NCBI GenBank assembly: GCA_018263365.1
Contig: JAANXI010000134.1
Coordinates: forward strand, 1 to 12,005
Reading direction: 5' to 3'
DNA length: 12,005 bases
From: Fidelibacterota bacterium
GTDB taxonomy: Bacteria; Fidelibacterota; JAANXI01
Below the pieces are notes generated by a model. The model saw nothing but the letters and a program-made list of their open reading frames with translations, was not told the origin of the DNA and did no database searches. Below are positions 7,152-12,005 of this stretch, piece after piece; the stretch's first letter is position 1; each line of letters begins with the position of its first letter. Made by a program: the position numbers and the translations under genes.

Positions 7152-8522
7152 TTATTCATTGTTTATATCCATAGCATTGATGGCTTTTTTCAGCTGATCT
7201 CTGGCAACGTTATATTGCAGCAGGTATTGTGAATAATTTGATCGGGCCTGCTGAAGCGCCAGCTGCGCGTTGAGCACGTCCAGCTGGGTTGTGGTGCCTT
7301 CGGCATACATGAGGTCAGCGAGCCGCAAACTCTCCTCCGCTTGATCAATCGTTTTATTCTGGGATTCCAGTTTTTCCTGCGCATTTAGCAGAGAGTAGTA
7401 CGCCGATTCCACTTCGGCGTTGATCATGTTTCGGACCTGTTGTTCGGTGTCATCCATTTTGCGGAGTTCGACCTTTGCCTGCTGGACTCCAGCATGGTTG
7501 GACCCACCGGCAAACAACGGAACGGAGAGCGACAGGCCGCCGGAGATGCTCCGGACGAAGTCCTGTCGGTTCAGGCCGAATTCATCCTCCTGCATCTGGT
7601 GCTGTACACTGGCGGACATGGCCAGGGTCGGCATATACTTGGAGCGGGCAATATCCAGATTCTCTCGTTGCATGGATCGCTGGATACGGATATTCTGCAT
7701 TTCAATCCGTTCCTGAAGCGCCGTCTGCTGGAGGTCAGCAAGGTCTTTGTCCACCAGTGCGGTTTTCTCGTACTCCAGCGAGCCGACGACCCGGATATTG
7801 GCATTCTTGTCTAGACCGATCACCGTTCGTAATCCAGTGATTGCCTGTTCATGCCGGTGCTTTGCCGCAATGAGCTGGGGCTTCGTGTTCGATACTTGAA
7901 CCTGTGCCCGCAGCAAGTCGAATCCGCTGGCGGCACCAACATCGTGCTGTTTCTGCACCTGTTCCAGGTTGCGCTGGACATTCGCAACCGCTTCTTCAGC
8001 CACGGCAATCAGTTCCTTGGTGAATAGCGCGTTATAAAACGCCTGACGTACCTGGAGTAAGATTTGTTGTCTTGTGATTTTCGCCTGATTACCGGCCAAG
8101 ACCTTTCCCTTCTGTGCAATCTGGTACCCGGAATAGACTGCACCGCCCATAAACAACGGCTGCTGTAGCCGGAGCCCGGAGGTGATATTTTCCTTGGTGC
8201 CCATGGCGAGTTCAGTTTTCTGCGTTTGGCCGGTCACCGGGTCGGGAAATTCAATAGTGATCACCGGCAGCTCAAAACTGTGATTATAATTTGCGAACGC
8301 ACTCAAACTGGGCAGGAGGTTGCCCCGGGCCTGCTTCACCTGGGCTGCTGATTGCTGGATTTCTTTTTGAGCCGACTGGAGTTGCGGGTTTTTTTCGAGC
8401 GCAATGCGCTGGGCATCTTCCAGTGTAATGGAGATCGAGTCCGCATCCGCAGCGGTCGTCAATGCTGGCAGAAGAAAGAACGCGAGTGCAACTGATACAT
8501 ATATCGTTCGTAGATGGGTCAT
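7152..8522 (-). CDS. TolC-family outer-membrane efflux channel
   Basis: The outer-membrane exit duct of the tripartite pump. The 456-residue protein has a Sec signal peptide (about 1-25, ending ALTTAADA) and no lipobox cysteine. Two homologous OEP repeats follow. The first starts 'ISITLEDAQRIALEKNPQL' (30-48) and includes 'GLRLQQPLFMGG' (116-127) and the long helix 'GAASGFDLLRAQVQV' (196-210). The second has 'GGLSLSVPLFAGGSNHAGVQ' (328-347) and 'AEGTTTQLDVLNAQLALQQA' (407-426). The paired 'PLF.GG' motifs mark the ends of the beta-barrel strands. ATG 8522 overlaps the tetR stop by 4 bases (ATGA). It is second in the operon and is expected to be co-expressed with the adaptor and pump. Confidence 0.95.
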   Translation of the reverse strand: MTHLRTIYVSVALAFFLLPALTTAADADSISITLEDAQRIALEKNPQLQSAQKEIQQSAAQVKQARGNLLPSLSAFANYNHSFELPVITIEFPDPVTGQTQKTELAMGTKENITSGLRLQQPLFMGGAVYSGYQIAQKGKVLAGNQAKITRQQILLQVRQAFYNALFTKELIAVAEEAVANVQRNLEQVQKQHDVGAASGFDLLRAQVQVSNTKPQLIAAKHRHEQAITGLRTVIGLDKNANIRVVGSLEYEKTALVDKDLADLQQTALQERIEMQNIRIQRSMQRENLDIARSKYMPTLAMSASVQHQMQEDEFGLNRQDFVRSISGGLSLSVPLFAGGSNHAGVQQAKVELRKMDDTEQQVRNMINAEVESAYYSLLNAQEKLESQNKTIDQAEESLRLADLMYAEGTTTQLDVLNAQLALQQARSNYSQYLLQYNVARDQLKKAINAMDINNE

Positions 8523-9166
8523 GAATTTGCATTCTCCTTGATCGTTTCTTCATTATTGGTAATTCCGTGTAAGAACATGTCCATGAGCTCATCTGCCACC
8601 GCATCGGAAATCATTTCCCGGTCGCTGTGCAGATGTGTGAGGATAAAAATGTTCATAGCCCCCAGCATCATCATCCCGGCTTTGGTCGGATCAACGGACG
8701 GTTTAATAAATCCTTCCGCTTGCCCATTGCGGATAAAGTCCGAAAATTTGCGGAAATCCGTTTCGCCGGCCAGGGCAGAAGGTTTCCCCGGCATAAAACC
8801 TTTTTCAGAGATGTTGCGTCCGATAGTGTCGTACAGGATTTTGACCACATCCGGGTTTTCGATACAGAACCGGAAATGGGACCGCATCAGTTCCCGGAGC
8901 TGTTCCTCGACAGAGGTCTTGTTCTCGAAAATGAGATCATGGAGTGCCGTCATATCGGCAAACGCCTCTTGCAGGATGTTATCATGGAGATCTTTTTTAT
9001 TATCGAAATAGTAGTAAATGACAGGCTTCGTCACCGACGCCTCTTCGGCGATCTCCCGGACAGAGACGCCATTGTATCCTTTGGATGCGAATAAGTGTGT
9101 AGCAGCGTCGATGATTTTCTGCCGGTTGTTTTGGTTTTCATGGTTTGGTTTTGTCACTTCATTCAT
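8519..9166 (-). CDS. TetR/AcrR-family transcriptional repressor of the efflux operon
   Basis: A 215-residue ligand-responsive repressor. The N-terminal DNA-binding domain is clear: 'RQKIIDAATHLFASKGYNG' (15-33) and the helix-turn-helix 'VSVREIAEEASVTKPVIYYY' (34-53), followed by 'FDNKKDLHDNI'. The C-terminal all-helical part (about 62-200) is the diverse ligand/dimer domain, too variable to predict an inducer. It is the first gene of the pump operon, with its stop overlapping the channel start by 4 bases, and a palindrome overlaps its promoter (9173-9192), so autorepression plus control of the whole pump is likely. Start choice is uncertain: at ATG 9166 the AAAGG sequence directly abuts the start. 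GTG 9157 (codon 4, in frame) has GGA 8 bases upstream and would remove only three residues. Confidence 0.92.
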   Translation of the reverse strand: MNEVTKPNHENQNNRQKIIDAATHLFASKGYNGVSVREIAEEASVTKPVIYYYFDNKKDLHDNILQEAFADMTALHDLIFENKTSVEEQLRELMRSHFRFCIENPDVVKILYDTIGRNISEKGFMPGKPSALAGETDFRKFSDFIRNGQAEGFIKPSVDPTKAGMMMLGAMNIFILTHLHSDREMISDAVADELMDMFLHGITNNEETIKENANS

Positions 9167-9172
9167 CCTTTC

Positions 9173-9192
9173 TTTACTTACCGGTCGGTAAA
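9173..9192. promoter_or_regulatory. Candidate TetR operator
   Basis: TTTACTTACCGGTCGGTAAA is a 20-bp palindrome centred on 9182/9183, with 8 of 10 pairs matching. The ACC.GGT centre resembles known TetR-family operators. It lies 7 bases upstream of the tetR start and overlaps the -10 box (9190-9195) and the expected transcription start, as expected for an autorepressor site. That this TetR binds it is inferred. Confidence 0.75.
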
Positions 9193-9218
9193 ATAGATTT
9201 TCCGAGAAGTTATGTCAA
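9190..9218 (-). promoter_or_regulatory. Sigma70-type promoter of the tetR-tolC-adaptor-RND operon
   Basis: Read on the minus strand, a perfect -35 box TTGACA (9218-9213) is followed by a 17-base spacer and a -10 box TATTTT (9195-9190). Transcription should start near 9183, leaving a leader of about 17 bases before ATG 9166. The -10 box overlaps the candidate operator. This is the only strong promoter I find for the four genes. Confidence 0.8.
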
Positions 9219-9426
9219 GAAATTATTGCGGAATTTTGTGAAAATTTTGTAAAATCCGTTTCTCCGCTTTTTGAAAATTCTGAATTATGATGATTAAGTT
9301 TACGCAGAAATACAAAAAACCAGGAAAAATATGGTGAAAGTCACGATTTATCTTTTGGGTGAGAAATGCCATGGAATCTTTGTGAGATTATGGAGTCAAG
9401 ATATTATTTTCTCCTGACATTGCAAA

Positions 9427-9445
9427 ATTCCACACAGTGTGAAAT
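9427..9445. promoter_or_regulatory. Imperfect 19-bp palindrome, possible operator
   Basis: ATTCCACACAGTGTGAAAT has arms CACAC/GTGTG around a single central A and, beyond one mismatch, three further outer pairs. It has the form of a protein-binding site but stands more than 200 bases from the tetR promoter and about 490 from the next plus-strand start. Chance occurrence is quite possible. Confidence 0.25.
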
Positions 9446-9496
9446 AGATGATAACCCGTTGAGATTATTGACTGTACCAAGGGGCATCCCGTTGGA

Positions 9497-9513
9497 GTAG
9501 AGACGTGCCATGG
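9497..9513 (+). repeat. Half copy of the GTAGAGACG inverted-repeat element
   Basis: GTAGAGACGTGCCATGG matches the left arm of the element family plus a CCATGG centre like that at 2735-2758. The expected right arm (CACGTCTCTAC) is absent; AGGCTGTGTG follows instead. It appears to be a degenerate or truncated copy, 63 bases before the complete element at 9576. Confidence 0.55.
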
Positions 9514-9575
9514 AGGCTGTGTGAAAACAGAAAAACAAGGGAAAAATTGTGAGTATTCACCACATTTTCTTCCGA

Positions 9576-9623
9576 GTAGAGACGTTTCATGCCTGTCCCG
9601 ATAAGTCGGGGAAACGTCTCTAC
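9576..9623. repeat. Nested inverted-repeat element (GTAGAGACG family)
   Basis: GTAGAGACGTTTC (9576-9588) and GAAACGTCTCTAC (9611-9623) are perfect 13-bp inverted arms. Inside them CCCGA (9597-9601) and TCGGG (9606-9610) form a second hairpin with a TAAG loop that directly abuts the right outer arm. The outer arms match the family of the 2733-2760 palindrome; the inner motif resembles another short intergenic repeat I recall from FCB-type genomes. No coding capacity is seen, so it is a REP- or MITE-like element. Confidence 0.8.
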
Positions 9624-9931
9624 AATAAACAATATCAACGGGTTACTGCTTGTTTTTTGGCACAGAATATTGCCCAGGATCAAGTGCAAGAAACATCTGG
9701 ACTTGGCATCCTCTTACAGCCTGAATGGCGCGTCACAGCATAGATTAAATTCAAGTGGTTACGAGAGGTTTCCCTGGGATGAAATCCGTGGTTTTGCGCC
9801 GGATTTCTGAGTTATCTTTATAGCCATATTCTGAATTATAACCTGAAGTGGTAATCGGACGGAGAACTGGCTTGTCTTTTGAGCGGAACACGCCTAATTT
9901 TCCACCTCCGTTAATTTCAATTGATCGGGAT

Positions 9932-10546
9932 ATGAAACAACCTTTTTTTCTGTTCTCTTTATTGCTGTGGATAATACTCAGCGGATGTACCGCCCATCCG
10001 ACGATTTCGCCCGAACCTCTGCAAAGGGGAGAACAGATAAAATACGTAACACTGAGTACGGAAACCGTTGCGCCGGTGATTACCTGGCGAAAAGGATTAA
10101 GTGAGAGAAGCGAACTGGGGCTGCACTTCGGAATTCCGATATACGGCTCCGGGATCGATTATTCCTATCGATTGCGGCAGGACAGCCGTGGCAGTGGCGA
10201 TATCCTGAATGCCGGCGTCTTTCTGACGCCCAACGCCAATTTGGATTTCACGTATTACAAAATTGGAACGTTCGGGAAAAGCGGCCGAATGCATCCGTAC
10301 TTTGGGTGGCGTCTCATGTATATCCCCGGCGGTATTCTGAACCAGGGCAGTACCCGGTTCGGGTTTTTGGCGGGATGGTCCGTTCAGGAGCGCTTTGGAA
10401 TTGAGGTTGGATACTTCCACGACTTTATTGGCGGAGGCGAGCCGTGGTACCATAATACTTTCATTGCCACGGAGAAAAATCTGCTGACGGGCCTCTCGAT
10501 CCGGGTGAATTTTTTTATGGGGCAAACCATGACCAATTCGAAGTGA
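9932..10546 (+). CDS. Predicted lipoprotein of unknown function, barrel-like
   Basis: From ATG 9932 the protein is 204 residues with a clear lipoprotein signal peptide: MKQPFFLFSLLLWIILSG, then Cys19 in an ILSGC-type lipobox. The mature part has repeated aromatic/glycine strands such as 'ELGLHFGIPIYGSGIDYSYR' (61-80), 'NLDFTYYKIGTF' (103-114), 'HPYFGWRLMYIPGG' (121-134), 'RFGFLAGWSVQERFGIEVGY' (142-161) and 'LTGLSIRVNFFMG' (185-197). These resemble a small beta-barrel or outer-membrane-associated fold. A longer in-frame start at GTG 9848 would put 28 non-signal residues ahead of the lipobox and is unlikely. The ribosome site is weak: GGGA only 2 bases before ATG. I do not recognise the family. 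It stands alone, without an operon partner. Confidence 0.72.
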   Translation: MKQPFFLFSLLLWIILSGCTAHPTISPEPLQRGEQIKYVTLSTETVAPVITWRKGLSERSELGLHFGIPIYGSGIDYSYRLRQDSRGSGDILNAGVFLTPNANLDFTYYKIGTFGKSGRMHPYFGWRLMYIPGGILNQGSTRFGFLAGWSVQERFGIEVGYFHDFIGGGEPWYHNTFIATEKNLLTGLSIRVNFFMGQTMTNSK

Positions 10547-10583
10547 TCACAAGCACGATTTTTGAGATAAATTGCTTGCGTCT

Positions 10584-10610
10584 AGTGAGAAAAATTTTTA
10601 ATCTCACTTT
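10584..10610 (+). terminator. Possible weak terminator after the lipoprotein gene
   Basis: AGTGAGA (10584-10590) pairs with TCTCACT (10602-10608) around an AT-rich 11-base loop, with TTTCACTTTTAAT after it. It lies 37 bases after the lipoprotein stop. The stem is short and only moderately GC-rich. Confidence 0.4.
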
Positions 10611-10876
10611 CACTTTTAATACCTGATTTATTATCACGCATTCCTGAAATCATGAGTAAATAAGTTCTGCTCCGTGGCAGCGGAGTCGTGATGATTTTTA
10701 ATCAGGGTCCTTAAAGCGGGGAATTAACAGATTAAATTTTGGACGTATTGCTCTTTTGAATATTCCTTCTTGGGATGGGATAAATATATTATTTGGATGG
10801 TTTTTTTGAATATTTTAGTAGATCGTATGGATTGGTGCAAAACGACTTACTTACGGATTTAACAAGTAAACACTAT

Positions 10877-10925
10877 GGAGGTATTTCGTGCGATACCCTG
10901 CCAAGGTTTTCCAAAATAACGGAGG
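10877..10925 (+). promoter_or_regulatory. Two successive ribosome binding sites before in-frame starts
   Basis: GGAGG at 10877-10881 precedes GTG 10888 by 6 bases, and GGAGG at 10921-10925 precedes ATG 10933 by 7 bases. The two starts are in the same frame with no stop between them. The ATG is preferred because it gives a compact signal peptide; the GTG would add 15 residues (MRYPAKVFQNNGGSV) ahead of it. Confidence 0.6.
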
Positions 10926-10932
10926 TAGCGTT

Positions 10933-12005
10933 ATGCGAAACAATAATTTAATACAGCGGACACTCGTCTGTTTGCTGTTGATGTTTGTGCCCACCATGAT
11001 GATGGCAAATAAGCCGTATCATGGAAGTGAGGCACTTGAAATAAACAGTTTAAAAAGTGAATCCACACTCCGGATAGCCGATGGAAAAATCGGCCAGGAG
11101 AGCCGGGTGGTCAGATATTTATATGATGTGGATTACGGTCCTCTTGCCGGATCCACTGAAGATATGGCGCGAACATTTTTGGAGTCTCAGGCGGAACGAT
11201 TTGGAATTACTGATGCAGAAAATGAACTGCGTGTGAAACAGGTTGCCACGAGTCCCGGCGGCCAGCATGTGACTTTTTATGAAGTGCATGATGGTATACC
11301 CGTCTACCAGTCCGAAATTGTGGTGACGATCGACAACCAAAATCGTGTATCGTTTGTTGCGAGCAATTTTCGTCCTGATTTAACCATAAAAACAACAGCA
11401 CCCTCCATTACCTCCGAAGCAGCAATCAGTTATGCCCGCGATTATTTGAATGTCAGCGGGGAATTGCTTGCTGAACAGAAAGCGTCGCTTATGATCTTTG
11501 AGAGTACTCAAGGCGACCTGCTGACCTACCGGGTACAGGTGCCGACTGACAATCCCATGGGCGATTGGGAAGTCTTTGTCGATGCCTCCAATGGGGATAT
11601 TGTGCATGTCAAAGATCGGATGATGTATGAGAATGGCTCAGGAATGGTCTGGGACCCGGATCCTATTACGACCGCTGAAACCACTTATAGCGGTGATTTC
11701 ATGGATAATAGTGATACGGATAATACCTCGCTCAATAATGAACGAGTGAGTATGGTCCTGAAGGATTTGACCCTTGAAGGCGGAAATTATAAGCTGGAAG
11801 GCCCATACGCAGTGGTCAGCGACGAAGAGACACCGACGGATAACTTTCCGGAACTCGCTGATCCGGATGCGTTTAACTTTACCCGTTCCGAACAGGGGTT
11901 CGAAGCAGTGATGGTCTATTTTCATATCGATTCTTCCTATCGTCACCTGATGTCGATGGGGTATGATATTCCGGGTCTTTACGCATTTGCCGGCGACCCA
12001 CACGG
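10933..12005 (+). CDS. Secreted metalloprotease precursor (FTP propeptide, M4/M36-like), N-terminal part
   Basis: Runs off the window end; 357 codons are visible. It begins with a Sec signal peptide (about 1-25, hydrophobic LVCLLLMFVPTMMMA) and a thermolysin/fungalysin-type propeptide. An FTP motif is seen at 'HDGIPVYQSEIVVTIDNQNR' (119-138), then a PepSY-like part including 'YRVQVPTDNPMGDWEVFVDA' (199-218) and 'NGDIVHVKDRMM' (220-231). 'GSGMVWDPDPITTAETTY' (235-252) and 'FEAVMVYFHIDSSYRHLMSM' (323-342) resemble the start of the region before the catalytic domain in M36-like bacterial proteases. The zinc-binding HEXXH motif is not reached, so peptidase activity is inferred from the propeptide. 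Proteins of this build in FCB bacteria often end in a type IX secretion signal, which cannot be checked here. ATG 10933 is chosen for GGAGG 7 bases upstream; GTG 10888 is the alternative. Confidence 0.82.
   Translation, partial: MRNNNLIQRTLVCLLLMFVPTMMMANKPYHGSEALEINSLKSESTLRIADGKIGQESRVVRYLYDVDYGPLAGSTEDMARTFLESQAERFGITDAENELRVKQVATSPGGQHVTFYEVHDGIPVYQSEIVVTIDNQNRVSFVASNFRPDLTIKTTAPSITSEAAISYARDYLNVSGELLAEQKASLMIFESTQGDLLTYRVQVPTDNPMGDWEVFVDASNGDIVHVKDRMMYENGSGMVWDPDPITTAETTYSGDFMDNSDTDNTSLNNERVSMVLKDLTLEGGNYKLEGPYAVVSDEETPTDNFPELADPDAFNFTRSEQGFEAVMVYFHIDSSYRHLMSMGYDIPGLYAFAGDPH

Larger units (their letters stand above)
9219..9931. other. Gene-poor AT-rich intergenic region with repeats
   Basis: About 700 bases hold no convincing gene on either strand. 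Open frames of 60-75 codons here have no family resemblance or good ribosome sites, and several read through the inverted repeats. Recognisable contents are an imperfect palindrome (9427-9445), a half repeat (9497-9513) and a complete inverted-repeat element (9576-9623). ATTCTGAATTAT occurs at 9277-9288 and 9828-9839, perhaps by chance in AT-rich DNA. I see no clear promoter for the lipoprotein gene that follows. Confidence 0.6.
10547..10932. other. Intergenic region upstream of the protease gene
   Basis: AT-rich and without a convincing gene. It contains a weak hairpin with a U-rich tail (10584-10610), a small CTCCG/CGGAG stem (10670-10685), a TGATT/AATCA stem (10692-10704) and, at its right end, two ribosome sites (see 10877-10925). 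A possible -10-like TATATT lies at 10785-10790, but no well-spaced -35 box was found, so I do not call a promoter. Confidence 0.5.

Noticed and set aside
8514..9011. Plus-strand open frame of 165 codons opposite tetR
   Set aside because: Shadow of the TetR gene; no promoter, ribosome site or family match.
9576..9623. Possible CRISPR or phage attachment site
   Set aside because: Only one complete inverted-repeat copy with no regularly spaced direct repeats, no cas genes, no integrase and no tRNA nearby.
9465..9810. Small open frames of 60-75 codons on both strands
   Set aside because: They run through the inverted repeats, overlap each other in different frames and show no conserved motif.
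9277..9839. Direct repeat ATTCTGAATTAT at 9277-9288 and 9828-9839 as a target-site duplication
   Set aside because: Twelve AT-rich bases over 540 bases of AT-rich sequence, with no element ends or transposase between them; chance is plausible.

Overview
The window carries typical Gram-negative envelope genes: a TolC/adaptor/RND efflux operon, two predicted lipoproteins and a beta-barrel-like protein. Together with an FTP-type secreted protease precursor and repeat-rich intergenic DNA, this suggests a bacterium of the Fibrobacteres-Chlorobi-Bacteroidetes (FCB) sphere or a related environmental lineage. This is a weak inference from protein style; no rRNA or marker gene is present to fix the taxonomy.

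Layout, left to right. (1) 1-374: 3' part of an outer-membrane beta-barrel-like gene, interrupted by a single-base frameshift near position 260, followed by a strong hairpin (388-429). (2) 531-2487, plus strand: a compact three-gene unit encoding a 2-hydroxyacid dehydrogenase that closely resembles plant-type hydroxypyruvate reductase, a DUF1801 protein and an AHSA1/SRPBCC protein, with gaps of 13 and 12 bases. (3) 2488-2900: convergent intergenic region with two dispersed-repeat-like elements and a bidirectional-looking intrinsic terminator. (4) 9166 down to 2901, minus strand: a complete efflux operon in the order TetR regulator, TolC-like outer-membrane channel, lipoprotein membrane-fusion adaptor, RND pump. 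TetR/TolC and adaptor/pump overlap by 4 bases. A near-consensus sigma70-type promoter (TTGACA-17-TATTTT) and an overlapping 20-bp palindrome precede tetR, which fits autorepression and induction by a pump substrate. (5) 9219-9931: about 700 bases without a convincing gene, AT-rich, holding one complete and one half copy of a GTAGAGACG inverted-repeat element. (6) 9932-10546, plus strand: a small predicted lipoprotein of unknown function. (7) 10933-window end, plus strand: the N-terminal part of a secreted protease precursor with an FTP-type propeptide; its catalytic part lies beyond the window.

Most genes are of recognisable families, and I found no convincing wholly new system. The points most worth checking are the plant-like hydroxypyruvate reductase and its small-protein partners, the non-canonical proton-relay residues in the RND pump, the nested inverted-repeat element at 9576-9623, and the frameshift at the left edge.
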